DNA of 64,000 nucleotides from Polaribacter tangerinus (lineage in GTDB: Bacteria; Bacteroidota; Bacteroidia; Flavobacteriales; Flavobacteriaceae). The notes under the pieces were generated by a model, which saw nothing but the letters and a program-made list of their open reading frames with translations, was not told the DNA's origin and ran no database searches. Positions 1-8,844 of this stretch are shown here, in pieces. Location: the NCBI RefSeq assembly GCF_038024095.1, contig NZ_CP150668.1:2418001-2482000 (forward strand), given 5' to 3'. The position numbers were made by a program, and so were the translations under genes. Position 1 is the first letter of the stretch. Each line of letters starts with the position of its first letter.

Positions 1-555
1 GGTAATAAGATCTTTAAAGAAAAGTGTAAAATCTTCTTCTAACTCTTTTTCAAGAATTGTTAAGTCTTCAATGGCAAGATGCATTTGCGACTTACCATTT
101 GTTCTATTATTTACACCTTTTAAAACTTTTTCAATGCCAGATTTGTTTTTATAATTGTATAAAATATCGTAAGAAATCATATAGTTTATGAACTCCTGAG
201 ACTTTAATGGCAATGTTTCTTTTAAATTGTTAAATAGATGATAAACAGATGAGGTGAAAATTTTAAGAGGAATTTCTGAATACAAGTGCCAGTTTTTTGC
301 AAGAAAATAGTCGTAAAAAATATCAATAATCACTCCATCGTAATGTTTGTATCTTTTGTGTAACCTTCGTTTACTTTTTCTTACAGTTTTATGTGCATCT
401 GTAAAAGTGTCTATAGCTCTATGTAAAAAAATACCTTGTTGTATCTCCTCAGAGAAATCCATATAATTATTACCTTTTATATGGTCTGCAATAAAATTAC
501 CTACCATAATGTTGGTGTTATTTTTAGAAAGATATAAATGAGCTAAGAAGTTCAT
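1..555 (-). CDS. acpH: Acyl carrier protein phosphodiesterase (DUF479), partial
   Basis: The reading frame is open from the start codon at 555 to the left edge, so the C-terminus lies outside the window. The N-terminus reads MNFLAHLYLS, followed by GNFIADHIKG and GIFLHRAIDTFTDAH, the conserved His/Asp signature of the AcpH (DUF479) family. Family members have been reported to remove the 4'-phosphopantetheine arm from holo-ACP; the flavobacterial members are named by homology. About 185 residues are visible, close to the full family length of roughly 190-200, so little is missing. The gene lies downstream of dnaN on the same strand but is separated from it by a strong hairpin, so it probably has its own promoter. 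Confidence 0.88.
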   Translation of the reverse strand, partial: MNFLAHLYLSKNNTNIMVGNFIADHIKGNNYMDFSEEIQQGIFLHRAIDTFTDAHKTVRKSKRRLHKRYKHYDGVIIDIFYDYFLAKNWHLYSEIPLKIFTSSVYHLFNNLKETLPLKSQEFINYMISYDILYNYKNKSGIEKVLKGVNNRTNGKSQMHLAIEDLTILEKELEEDFTLFFKDLIT

Positions 556-585
556 GAAAAATATTTATACCTATAAATGTAAACA

Positions 586-612
586 AAAAACCACAACTTT
601 AGTTGTGGTTTT
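586..612 (-). terminator. Rho-independent terminator after dnaN
   Basis: The arms ACCACAACT and AGTTGTGGT pair perfectly around a 2-base loop, flanked by A-runs on the left and T-runs on the right. On the minus strand this gives a stem followed by a U-rich tract, 44 bases past the dnaN stop. Confidence 0.8.
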
Positions 613-655
613 AAAATAATATATTTTTAATTTTTGTGAACTTTAAATAGTTTTT

Positions 656-1774
656 TTAACTATTTAACATTACTGGCATTACTAACATTGTAACTTGTTC
701 ACCTTCATCTGTTCCGTCTATCGGAGTTAAAATTCCAGCTCTGTTAGGTAAAGACATTTCTATAAGAACATCGTTTGCACTTAAATTATTAAGCATTTCA
801 CTTAAAAAACGGGAGTTAAAGCCAATTTGCATATCATCTCCTTGATAATCGCAGCTTAAACGTTCGTCTGCTTTGTTTGCAAAATCTAAATCTTCAGCAG
901 AAATATTTAACTCTGTACCAGCCATTTTAAGGCGAATTTGGTGCGTAGTTTTACTGGAGAAAATAGAAACTCTTCGAACAGAATTTAAAAATGATGCTCT
1001 ATCAACGGTTAGTTTATTAGGATTTTCTTTCGGAATAACAGCTTCATAATTTGGGTATTTACCATCTATCAATCGACATACTAAAACTACGTTGTCAAAG
1101 GTAAATTTGGCATTCGCTTCATTATACTCTATAGTTACATCGCTATCAGAACCTCCTAGAATACCTTTTAATAAGTTCAAAGGTTTTTTGGGCATAATAA
1201 ATTCAGCTGTTTCGTTAGCAGTTACGTCTGTTCTAGAATATTTTACTAGTTTGTGCGCATCTGTAGCAACAAAAGTTAAACTTTGAGAGCTAAACTGAAA
1301 AAACACACCACTCATTACAGGTCTTAAATCATCATTTCCTGCAGCAAAAATTGTTTTAGAAATAGCGGTTCCAAGTATATGAGCAGGAACTACAGTAGTG
1401 CTAGGTGAAGGTAAAGAAACAGCTTTTGGGAATTCGTCTCCGCCAAAATAAGCCATATCATATTTACCCTGATCTGAACTAATTTCTATGGTGTTTTCTC
1501 CTTCAGTTTTAAAGGTTAGTGGTTGGTCTGGAAACGTTTTTAAGGTATCTAATAGTAAACGTGCAGAAACAGCAATAGAACCTGTACTGTCGCTTTCTAC
1601 ATCAATTACAGAGCTCATTGTTGTCTCTAAGTCTGATGCTGAAACTTTTAATTGGTTTTCAGACAATTCAAATAAAAAATTATCTAAGATTGGTAGGGTA
1701 TTATTACTATTTATAACGCCCCCTAAAACTTGTAATTGTTTTAATAGTTGTGAGCTTGATACAATAAATTTCAT
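656..1774 (-). CDS. dnaN: DNA polymerase III beta sliding clamp
   Basis: This 372-residue protein has the usual clamp length and the three-subdomain pattern. It begins MKFIVSSSQLLKQLQ and has the central FAAGNDDLRPVMSGV and ATDAHKLVKY segments. The C-terminus VMPVMLNS corresponds to the terminal MPMRL-type segment of beta clamps, near the cleft that binds client peptides. The homodimeric ring tethers the replicative polymerase and recruits repair proteins. It is monocistronic here: a TATATTTG -7 element lies upstream on the minus strand and a hairpin terminator follows. No dnaA or recF is adjacent, which is common in Bacteroidota. Confidence 0.98.
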   Translation of the reverse strand: MKFIVSSSQLLKQLQVLGGVINSNNTLPILDNFLFELSENQLKVSASDLETTMSSVIDVESDSTGSIAVSARLLLDTLKTFPDQPLTFKTEGENTIEISSDQGKYDMAYFGGDEFPKAVSLPSPSTTVVPAHILGTAISKTIFAAGNDDLRPVMSGVFFQFSSQSLTFVATDAHKLVKYSRTDVTANETAEFIMPKKPLNLLKGILGGSDSDVTIEYNEANAKFTFDNVVLVCRLIDGKYPNYEAVIPKENPNKLTVDRASFLNSVRRVSIFSSKTTHQIRLKMAGTELNISAEDLDFANKADERLSCDYQGDDMQIGFNSRFLSEMLNNLSANDVLIEMSLPNRAGILTPIDGTDEGEQVTMLVMPVMLNS

Positions 1775-1801
1775 TTATTTTTTTATCTAATATTAGTCAT
1801 A

Positions 1802-1809
1802 CAAATATA
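1802..1809 (-). promoter_or_regulatory. Bacteroidota-type -7 element for dnaN
   Basis: Read on the minus strand this is TATATTTG, a match to TAnnTTTG, 27 bases before the dnaN start. I do not see a clear TTG -33 element at 19-base spacing, so only the -7 half is supported. Confidence 0.45.
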
Positions 1810-1950
1810 ACCTTATTATATGACTCTGAAAATTAATTTATCAACAGGTTATGAGCATTTTGTTTATGATTTTTAAACGTTATAATTATGTTAAGAGATT
1901 TCTTTTTCTTTATTAAAAAACTACTTTTGTTATCAATCAATTATCTAATA

Positions 1951-4440
1951 ATGAAGTCGTTTATACTCCTATTTTTCACATTATTTTTATCTCTTAAGTC
2001 TGCTTTTTCTCAGAAACCTCAAAAGTTAAGCTCAAATCAAATTTTCGAAAAGATAGAAAAACTCAATTTTTTAGGTACAGCACTTTATGTAGCCGCACAT
2101 CCTGATGATGAAAACACCCGTTTAATTGCTTTCTTGGCAAATAAAGTTAAAGCCAGAACAGGTTACTTATCTCTTACTCGTGGCGATGGGGGTCAAAACT
2201 TAATAGGTTCTGAAATTAGAGAGTTGTTGGGGGTTATTAGAACCCAAGAATTGCTAGCTGCTAGAAGTATCGATGGAGGCGAACAACTTTTTACACGTGC
2301 CAACGATTTTGGCTATTCGAAACACCCAGATGAAACTTTAAAAATTTGGAATAAAAATGAGGTTTTGGCAGATGTTGTTTGGGCTATTAGAACCTTTAAA
2401 CCAGATATTGTTATTAATAGATTTAATCATAGAACTCCCGGAACCACGCACGGTCATCATACAAGCTCTGCAATTTTAAGCGTTCAAGCTTTTGATCTTG
2501 CAGGTGATAAAGATAAATTTCCAGCACAATTAAAAAATACAAGTGTTTGGTCTCCAAAAAAACTATTTTTTAACACGTCTTCTTGGTTTTATAAAAGTGA
2601 ATCTGAATTTAAAAAAGCGACTCTTGGTAAACTACTTTCTTTAGAGGTGGGTAATTACTACCCTTTAAAAGGTCTTTCTAATAATGAGTTGGCATCTATG
2701 GCTAGCAGTCAGCATTTATGTCAGGGTTTTGGTCGATTAAGCTCAAGAGGCTCTCAAAGCGAATATTTAGAGATTTTAAAAGGTGATAAAGTGAATGAAG
2801 AAGCCTCTCTTTTTTCAGGAATAAACACTACTTGGAGTAGGCTGGAGAACGGTTCTGAAATCGGACTTATTTTAGAAGAAATTGAAGAGAATTTCAATTT
2901 TAAGAATCCTCAAGTACATTTGTCTGCGTTATTAAAAGCCTTCGTCCTTATCCAAAATTTGAAAGACCCACATTGGCGTATGATCAAAGAAAAACAAATA
3001 AAAGAAATTATAGAGGCTTGTGCTGGGTTGTATATAGAGGCTGTCGCATCTAGTGCTACAGCGGTTCCTGATAGTAATATAGACGTAAATTTCGAGCTTT
3101 TGAATAGAAGTAATGCAAATGTTACTTTAGTTGCTGTGCGAAGTTATCCTTCAGAAAACACATTTTTAAAAGACATTGTTTTAGCAACAAATACAAAACT
3201 AGTATTTAAAGAAAAAATTCGTCTGAAAGAAATCAACTATTCATCGCCATATTGGTTGCAAGAGCCTGCAAGCTTAGGAATGTATAAGGTGTCGGATTCA
3301 TTGCTAATTGGTAAGCCTGAAACCCCAAGACCTATCCGTTTTACTTTTGATTTACTAATAGAAAATATTCCGATATCTATTAACAAAGATATAGTTAGAA
3401 AGTATGCAGAAAAAGATAAAGGAGAGGTGTATGAGCCTTTTGATGTACTACCGAAAATTACAACAAACATAAAAGACAAAGTGTTGCTTTTTCCTGATGA
3501 AAAATCAAAAAAAATAGCTGTAGAGGTGCGAGCAGGAGTAAACAATATACAAGGAAATACAACGCTTAATGTTCCCAACGGATGGCGTTTTTATCCCGAA
3601 AAACAACCTTTTAATATTCAGCAAAAAGGAGATCGGCAAATAGTGTTTTTTACTATTTATCCTCCCAAAAATGCCTCTGAAGGAACTTTAAAAGTAGTAG
3701 CACTTTCAAATGATGAGATTTTTGAAAAAGAGATGGTAGAAATTAATTATAGTCATATTCCAAAACAAAGAGTCCTGTTAAATTCTGAGGCTAAGATTGT
3801 TCGTTTAGATATACAAACTGCTGGAAAAAAAATAGGCTATATAATGGGAGCGGGTGACGCCATTCCAGAGAGTTTACAGCAAATTGGTTACAAGGTTACT
3901 GTTATAAATCCTGCTTTAATAAACGAGAATAATTTACAAATGTATGATGCTGTAATTTTAGGGATAAGAGCCTACAATGTTGTGACAGAGCTAAAATTTA
4001 AACAGAAATTTTTACTAGACTATGTTGCAAAAGGGGGTACTATGGTTGTGCAATATAATACCAATAGAGGTGTAAATGTTTTGGCTCCTTACACCCTTAA
4101 TCTTTCTAGAGATAGAGTTACTGATGAGTTTTCGGATGTTCGTTTTTTAAACAGCGAACACCCACTTTTAAACTATCCTAATAAAATTACATCTCAAGAT
4201 TTTGAGGATTGGGTTCAAGAAAGAGGGTTGTATTTTCCGAATTCTTGGAGTTCAGATTATACACCAGTTTTGTCAATTAAAGACAAAGGAGAGACTGCTA
4301 AGAATGGAAGTTTATTAATTGCAAAATATGGAAAAGGGAACTACATATATACTGGTTTAAGCTTTTTTAGAGAGTTGCCAGCAGGAGTTTCTGGAGCTTA
4401 CAGGTTATTTGCTAACATATTAGCTGTTGGTAAAAAGTAA
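1951..4440 (+). CDS. Secreted PIG-L family deacetylase
   Basis: A predicted Zn-dependent N-acetyl-sugar deacetylase of about 829 residues. From the chosen start there is a clear Sec signal peptide ending near SAFSQ, then the PIG-L zinc motif AAHPDDE (H50, D52, D53), LTRGDGGQN, and RFNHRTPGTTHGHHTSS with the distal histidine. The last 230 residues look like a ThuA/GATase1-like fold (GYKVTVINP, YDAVILGIRAYN, GGTMVVQYNTNRG). An upstream ATG at 1888 would add 21 residues ahead of the signal peptide. I prefer 1951 because a TACTTTTG -7-like element (1922-1929) lies inside that extension. The gene is followed by a 35-residue membrane peptide and an SSS symporter, which suggests deacetylation coupled to uptake. 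The substrate is unknown. Confidence 0.85.
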   Translation: MKSFILLFFTLFLSLKSAFSQKPQKLSSNQIFEKIEKLNFLGTALYVAAHPDDENTRLIAFLANKVKARTGYLSLTRGDGGQNLIGSEIRELLGVIRTQELLAARSIDGGEQLFTRANDFGYSKHPDETLKIWNKNEVLADVVWAIRTFKPDIVINRFNHRTPGTTHGHHTSSAILSVQAFDLAGDKDKFPAQLKNTSVWSPKKLFFNTSSWFYKSESEFKKATLGKLLSLEVGNYYPLKGLSNNELASMASSQHLCQGFGRLSSRGSQSEYLEILKGDKVNEEASLFSGINTTWSRLENGSEIGLILEEIEENFNFKNPQVHLSALLKAFVLIQNLKDPHWRMIKEKQIKEIIEACAGLYIEAVASSATAVPDSNIDVNFELLNRSNANVTLVAVRSYPSENTFLKDIVLATNTKLVFKEKIRLKEINYSSPYWLQEPASLGMYKVSDSLLIGKPETPRPIRFTFDLLIENIPISINKDIVRKYAEKDKGEVYEPFDVLPKITTNIKDKVLLFPDEKSKKIAVEVRAGVNNIQGNTTLNVPNGWRFYPEKQPFNIQQKGDRQIVFFTIYPPKNASEGTLKVVALSNDEIFEKEMVEINYSHIPKQRVLLNSEAKIVRLDIQTAGKKIGYIMGAGDAIPESLQQIGYKVTVINPALINENNLQMYDAVILGIRAYNVVTELKFKQKFLLDYVAKGGTMVVQYNTNRGVNVLAPYTLNLSRDRVTDEFSDVRFLNSEHPLLNYPNKITSQDFEDWVQERGLYFPNSWSSDYTPVLSIKDKGETAKNGSLLIAKYGKGNYIYTGLSFFRELPAGVSGAYRLFANILAVGKK

Positions 4441-4500
4441 TGTTCAGATAAACAAAAAGGTGCATAGCCAAACGAAATCAACATCATATAATTTTAACAG

Positions 4501-4608
4501 ATGAAAGAAAAAAAATATTTTTGGAAAAAGACATATTCATTGGTTCTAATAGCCAACTTTATATATATTGTTGTTTGCTATTTACTAACTCAATATTTTA
4601 ACATTTAA
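4501..4608 (+). CDS. 35-residue single-pass membrane peptide preceding SSS symporter
   Basis: The frame starts at ATG 4501 and ends at TAA 4608, three bases before the symporter start. The peptide begins MKEKKYFWKKTY, is strongly basic, and then has one hydrophobic helix of about 18 residues (roughly SLVLIANFIYIVVCYLLT). Similar short peptides precede Na+/solute symporters in other Bacteroidota as far as I recall, but I cannot name a family. The spacing implies translational coupling. It may be an accessory subunit of the symporter or a leader peptide. Coding status is supported by position, start and topology, not by homology checked here. Confidence 0.6.
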   Translation: MKEKKYFWKKTYSLVLIANFIYIVVCYLLTQYFNI

Positions 4609-4611
4609 AAG

Positions 4612-6309
4612 ATGGAAATTGTAAGTAAATTACATTTGATAGATTGGGTTGTTTTAACAGTAACCTTACTTTTTATTGTGGGTTATGGTACCTATGTAAC
4701 CAGAAAAAATAGCAATGTATCTGATTATATAAAAGGAGGAAACGACACCAAATGGTGGACAATCGGTCTTTCTGTTATGGCTACACAAGCCAGCGCAATA
4801 ACATTTTTGTCTACTCCCGGACAAGCATTTCATAGTGGTATGGGATTTGTTCAGTTTTATTTCGGACTACCAATTGCTATGATAATTATTTGTGTAGTTT
4901 TTATTCCTATTTATCATAGATTAAAAGTGTATACTGCTTATGAGTTTTTAGAGGGTAGATTTGACTTAAAAACGCGTAGTTTGGCAGCAATTTTATTTTT
5001 AATCCAAAGAGGCTTAGCTGCAGGAATTACCATTTTTGCACCAGCAATTATTTTAAGTGCTGTACTTGGTTGGGATTTATTAACGTTGAATATAATAATT
5101 GGTTTTTTGGTAATTGTATATACAGTTTCAGGTGGCACAAAAGCCGTAAATGTTACCCAAAAGCAGCAGATGGTTATTATTTTTATGGGGATGTTAATAG
5201 CTTTTTTTATGATTATGAGTCAGCTTCCAGAAAATATTACGTTTGTAAAGGCGCTCGAAATTGCTGGAGCTAGTAATAAAATGGAAGTTTTAGATTTTTC
5301 TTTTGATGTAAATAATAGATATACCATCTGGACAGGTATTTTTGGTGGTACCTTTTTAATGCTATCTTATTTTGGTACAGACCAGAGTCAAGTGCAAAGG
5401 TATTTGTCTGGTAAATCTATAAAAGAAAGTCAGTTAGGTCTTATTTTTAATGGTTTATTAAAAGTGCCAATGCAATTTTTTATTCTAATTATTGGTGTAA
5501 TGGTATTTGTTTTTTATCAGTTTAATCCGTCTCCATTAAACTTTAACCCTTCTGCAAATTTAGAAATAGCAAATTCTAAATATGCAAAAGAATACCAACA
5601 GCTTCAAGAGTCTCATGAAGAGGTAGAAACCACCAAAAAGGCACTTTTGTTAGATGGTTTTCAACCTCATGAAAAGCAACAAATTCAGTATTTAAATGAG
5701 CATGATTTATTTTTAAAAGAAAAATCTAAAGAAATTATAGATCGTATAGATGCAGAAAACACCTTAATTAAAGTTGAGTCTAACGACAAAGATTATGTTT
5801 TTATACACTTTATTTTAAACAATTTACCAAGAGGTTTAATCGGTTTGTTGTTGGCTGTAATATTGTCTGCAGCAATGTCCTCTACAGCTTCAGAACTTAA
5901 TGCTTTGGCAAGTACAACAGCAATAGATTTATATAAAAGAAATGTTTCTAACAGAAGCGAAATACATTATGTAAAAGCTTCGAAATGGTTTACACTATTA
6001 TGGGGCGTAATTGCCATTTCTGTTGCTTGTATTGCTAATTTATTTGAAAACTTAATAGAGCTAGTAAATATTATTGGGTCTATTTTCTACGGAAATGTAT
6101 TAGGAATTTTCTTGCTTGCTTTTTTTATTAAGTATGTAAAAGGAAATGCTGTTTTTATCGCAGCGCTAATTACCCAAGTTATAATTGTGTATATTTTCTT
6201 ACAAGATGTATTACCTTACCTGTGGTTAAATTTATTGGGTTGTACATTGGTTATGGCAATTGCAGTTTTACTGCAACTTCTTATACCTTCTAAAAAAAAA
6301 GTACACTAG
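4612..6309 (+). CDS. Sodium:solute symporter (SSS family)
   Basis: This 565-residue inner-membrane protein has about 13 hydrophobic segments and the SSS hallmarks: DYIKGGNDTKWWTIGLSVMATQASAITFLSTPGQA near the N-terminus, a YTVSGGTKAVNVTQKQQ core, and LLAVILSAAMSSTASELNALAST in the Na2-site helix. A hydrophilic insert of about 90 residues (roughly 320-400, EYQQLQESHEEVETTK) sits between transmembrane segments and looks coiled-coil-like. It likely imports an organic solute with Na+. Its place after a PIG-L deacetylase suggests a sugar or amino-sugar derivative, but this is inference. Confidence 0.9.
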   Translation: MEIVSKLHLIDWVVLTVTLLFIVGYGTYVTRKNSNVSDYIKGGNDTKWWTIGLSVMATQASAITFLSTPGQAFHSGMGFVQFYFGLPIAMIIICVVFIPIYHRLKVYTAYEFLEGRFDLKTRSLAAILFLIQRGLAAGITIFAPAIILSAVLGWDLLTLNIIIGFLVIVYTVSGGTKAVNVTQKQQMVIIFMGMLIAFFMIMSQLPENITFVKALEIAGASNKMEVLDFSFDVNNRYTIWTGIFGGTFLMLSYFGTDQSQVQRYLSGKSIKESQLGLIFNGLLKVPMQFFILIIGVMVFVFYQFNPSPLNFNPSANLEIANSKYAKEYQQLQESHEEVETTKKALLLDGFQPHEKQQIQYLNEHDLFLKEKSKEIIDRIDAENTLIKVESNDKDYVFIHFILNNLPRGLIGLLLAVILSAAMSSTASELNALASTTAIDLYKRNVSNRSEIHYVKASKWFTLLWGVIAISVACIANLFENLIELVNIIGSIFYGNVLGIFLLAFFIKYVKGNAVFIAALITQVIIVYIFLQDVLPYLWLNLLGCTLVMAIAVLLQLLIPSKKKVH

Positions 6310-6325
6310 AAAACTAACTATACAA

Positions 6326-6343
6326 ATACTTTTTTAAAAGTAT
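6326..6343. terminator. Possible weak bidirectional hairpin between convergent genes
   Basis: ATACTTTT and AAAAGTAT pair around TT in the 40-base gap between the symporter and the convergent barrel protein. The stem is AT-rich and weak, so termination is only a possibility. Confidence 0.35.
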
Positions 6344-6349
6344 ACGCTA

Positions 6350-6982
6350 TTATTGACGAAGCTTAAAAACGATTCCGATGGTATTTAAATTGGTTATTTT
6401 TTGCGTTTGGTTGCTCCCTTTTAAAGTAGTATTAAAATTAGTAAAATCTGACTGACCATTAAAAATTATACCGACTTTAGTGTTTTTACTAAAATGAAAT
6501 AGTAATCCCGCACTTGCTTGTGTTCCGAAATTCCAACCACTAAAATTATTTTTGGTAGTGTTAGATAAATATTGATAATGATCTTTGGTGATGTTTTGAG
6601 TGTAAAATCCTATCGACCCAAAATATTCTATAGAGCCATTTGTAACTGAAGAGTAGGTAAGTAAAGCCGGAATTTTAAGAAGGTTTCTCGTGTGATGAAA
6701 AAAAGCATTACCAGCGCTACCATTTGCAGATAGTTGGTTAAAACCAATACCGGTGGCAACGCCAAATTGTCTAGAAAAATTATAGTTTATTAAAACTTCG
6801 CTACTATTAATATTTGCATTGTAGTTTGGTGTTGCAGAGTCTTTTATAGTTGCAAAACCTATTCCGCCATAAATATATACATCAATTAAAGCATTTTTTT
6901 TCAACTTTTCTTTTTCAGATTGTGCGTGTACAATAAAGACACTAAGTACTAATAGTATGGTAGGAATTCTTTTTAAAAGCAT
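6350..6982 (-). CDS. Outer-membrane beta-barrel protein
   Basis: A 210-residue protein with an N-terminal signal peptide (cleavage likely after IVHAQ). Alternating hydrophobic/polar strands follow, with glycine-rich turns such as IYGGIGFATIKD, FGVATGIGFNQLSA and GFYTQN, and the last strand is TIGIVFKLRQ. This is the pattern of the small 8-strand outer-membrane barrel domain common in Bacteroidota (PorT/OmpW-like). No specific function can be read from the sequence. It is convergent with the SSS symporter and lies upstream of no obvious partner. Confidence 0.7.
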   Translation of the reverse strand: MLLKRIPTILLVLSVFIVHAQSEKEKLKKNALIDVYIYGGIGFATIKDSATPNYNANINSSEVLINYNFSRQFGVATGIGFNQLSANGSAGNAFFHHTRNLLKIPALLTYSSVTNGSIEYFGSIGFYTQNITKDHYQYLSNTTKNNFSGWNFGTQASAGLLFHFSKNTKVGIIFNGQSDFTNFNTTLKGSNQTQKITNLNTIGIVFKLRQ

Positions 6983-7035
6983 TTTTTTGTTATTTAAGTT
7001 AGTTCTATAAATTTAGAGAAATTTTTTTCGTAAAA

Positions 7036-7064
7036 AAAATCTCAAGTTATTACTTGAGATTTTT
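7036..7064 (-). terminator. Terminator of the DUF2911 gene
   Basis: AAATCTCAAGT pairs with ACTTGAGATTT around a short loop. On the minus strand it is followed by a run of U (A-run at 7032-7039 on the plus strand), 20 bases past the stop at 7085. Confidence 0.8.
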
Positions 7065-7084
7065 AGATTTCGTAAAAATGAATT

Positions 7085-7933
7085 TTACAGTGCACCCCAT
7101 TCTTTAAGAGAGGCTTTATTCATTTTTATATATCCTGCATTATTTGCTTTTTCGGCATATTTTAAAGATTCTTTTGCAGCAGCTATAGCACCTTTTACAT
7201 TTCCTGCTTTTGCATGAATTAATGCTTGTTGTCTTAAAAACCAAAACTTAGGTGAGTCTGCAGTCATTTTTACTGCGGTATCAATCCAGTTTTGTGCTTT
7301 TTTAATGTCTTTATCTGCTTCTAAATAATATACTGCTGCCGCATACATGTCTTGGGCAGATGGTCCTGCCATTTTTGCTTCAATTTGTTTAGAAACAATG
7401 TTGTCTGTTGGTAAAGTTATGGGTAGGTTTACCATAGTATTTTCCCACAAAAGACCAAGAATGAAACTATTGTTTGTAAGGTTGTCGAAAGTTATGGTAA
7501 ACGTTTCTATAGTCATAGGCATATTCTCTGCGGGAACTGTTGTTTTAACAGCTACTTTAGAGTCGTCCCATTTTTTTGGTGTTCCCCAATTATTGGTATC
7601 TGTGTATAAAATTATTTCCCAGTTTTTTTCTCCAGGAATTGTGTATACCGCATAAGTACCAGCTTTAATTGTTTGGTTGTCAATCATAAAATCTGTAGAT
7701 AAACTTATTGTCGTATTAGAGTTTGCTCCAGTTCTCCAAACTTTTCCAAAATCTTCCAAGCCTCCAAATATTTTTCTTCCTCTTACACTTGGCCTAGAAT
7801 ATTCTAATGTAATATCTGTCAAACCAACTTTTTGGGATATTTTTTGAAGCGGACTTTTGTCTGGTGTTTTAATTTGTCCATAACCAATGGCTGTAAATGC
7901 TATTAAGCACAAGCTTGTTATAATTTTTTTCAT
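7085..7933 (-). CDS. DUF2911 domain protein with TPR-like tail
   Basis: A 282-residue secreted or periplasmic protein. Its signal peptide runs MKKIITSLCLIAFTAIGYGQ. DUF2911 spans about residues 25-190, with the recognisable LEYSRPSVRGRKIFG, VWRTGANSNTTI and AGTYAVYTIPGE segments. The last 90 residues (QDMYAAAVYYLEADKDIKKAQNW onward) form helical TPR-like repeats. The DUF2911 family is abundant in Bacteroidota and of unknown function. It is divergent from the next gene and has its own -7-like element and terminator. Confidence 0.85.
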   Translation of the reverse strand: MKKIITSLCLIAFTAIGYGQIKTPDKSPLQKISQKVGLTDITLEYSRPSVRGRKIFGGLEDFGKVWRTGANSNTTISLSTDFMIDNQTIKAGTYAVYTIPGEKNWEIILYTDTNNWGTPKKWDDSKVAVKTTVPAENMPMTIETFTITFDNLTNNSFILGLLWENTMVNLPITLPTDNIVSKQIEAKMAGPSAQDMYAAAVYYLEADKDIKKAQNWIDTAVKMTADSPKFWFLRQQALIHAKAGNVKGAIAAAKESLKYAEKANNAGYIKMNKASLKEWGAL

Positions 7934-7964
7934 AATGTATGATGCTTTTAGTTTCGTAAAAAAT

Positions 7965-7972
7965 CAAATTTA
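7965..7972 (-). promoter_or_regulatory. -7 element for DUF2911 gene
   Basis: It reads TAAATTTG on the minus strand (TAnnTTTG), 31 bases before the start. No convincing -33 element was found. Confidence 0.4.
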
Positions 7973-8021
7973 CAATATCTAAATATGCTTATTGTTAACA
8001 ATATCATAAAAGAAAGCACTG

Positions 8022-8029
8022 TATATTTG
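8022..8029 (+). promoter_or_regulatory. -7 element for YeeZ-like gene
   Basis: TATATTTG matches TAnnTTTG and lies 46 bases before the ATG at 8076. Together with the minus-strand element it makes a divergent promoter region. Confidence 0.4.
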
Positions 8030-8075
8030 CTTTTTATAATTGAGTTTTTGGGATCGATATTTTTAAATTAAGTAG

Positions 8076-8840
8076 ATGAATAGCATTAGTATTTTAGGAG
8101 CAGGTTGGTTGGGAAAAGAATTGGCAGTTAGTTTTACAGAAGATGGGTTTTCGGTAAAAGTATCTACCACTTCAGAAAAAAAAGTACCTGTTTTAGAGGC
8201 ATTAGGTTTCGATACTTTTATAGTTGATATAGAGACCTATGAAGAGTTTGACGATTTTTTAAACTCAGATATTTTAATAATAGCAATTACCTCTAAAGAT
8301 ATTGATGCATTTGAAAGGTTGATATCTCAAATTAAATATTCTCCAATTCAAAAAATTATTTTGGTGAGTTCTACAGGAGTTTATCAGGCTAAAAATAAGG
8401 TGGTTACAGAGCAAGATAGCGTACCCAATAGTTCGCTTGTAACCATCGAAAATTTATTTAAAGAAAGCACTTTTTTTGAAACCACTATTGTACGCTTTGG
8501 AGGTTTGTTTGGTGGAGAAAGACACCCAGCAAATTGGTTTAAAGATGGAAAAAAAATTCCACAACCTAACGGATATGTAAATATGATTCATCGAGATGAT
8601 TGTATTGAAATTATCCATGAAATTATTGCTCAAAATTGTTGGAACGATACCTTTAATGCCTGCGCCTCTCATCATCCAACTAGAAGAGAGTATTACACAT
8701 TAGCAAAGTTAAGCAAAGGATTTCAGGTTCCAGAATTTGAGGAACATCAACCAGATAAATGGAAAATTATAAGTTCTAAAAAGTTAGAAAACACCTTACA
8801 CTATAAGTTTATACATAACGATTTATTAAAACCTTATTAG
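8076..8840 (+). CDS. YeeZ-like NAD(P)-binding epimerase/dehydratase family protein
   Basis: A 254-residue cytosolic Rossmann-fold protein. The nucleotide-binding loop SILGAGWLGKELA is at residues 4-16, SDILIIAIT forms the next strand, and KIILVSSTGVYQ matches the extended-SDR strand that precedes the active site. The family (YeeZ-type atypical SDR) binds NAD(P), but its substrate is not established. The stop lies 4 bases from the stop of the convergent gldFG gene, leaving no room for a terminator between them. Confidence 0.8.
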   Translation: MNSISILGAGWLGKELAVSFTEDGFSVKVSTTSEKKVPVLEALGFDTFIVDIETYEEFDDFLNSDILIIAITSKDIDAFERLISQIKYSPIQKIILVSSTGVYQAKNKVVTEQDSVPNSSLVTIENLFKESTFFETTIVRFGGLFGGERHPANWFKDGKKIPQPNGYVNMIHRDDCIEIIHEIIAQNCWNDTFNACASHHPTRREYYTLAKLSKGFQVPEFEEHQPDKWKIISSKKLENTLHYKFIHNDLLKPY

Positions 8841-8844
8841 TTCT

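Noticed and set aside
1092..1286. Opposite-strand ORFs inside large genes (for example within dnaN, gldFG, acs)
   Set aside because: They are shadows of the real reading frame: no start context, no recognisable domain, and full overlap with strongly supported genes.
1838..1846. TTATCAACA upstream of dnaN resembling a DnaA box
   Set aside because: It differs from TTATNCACA at a conserved base and is single, with no dnaA gene, cluster of boxes or AT-rich unwinding element nearby. Not enough for an origin.
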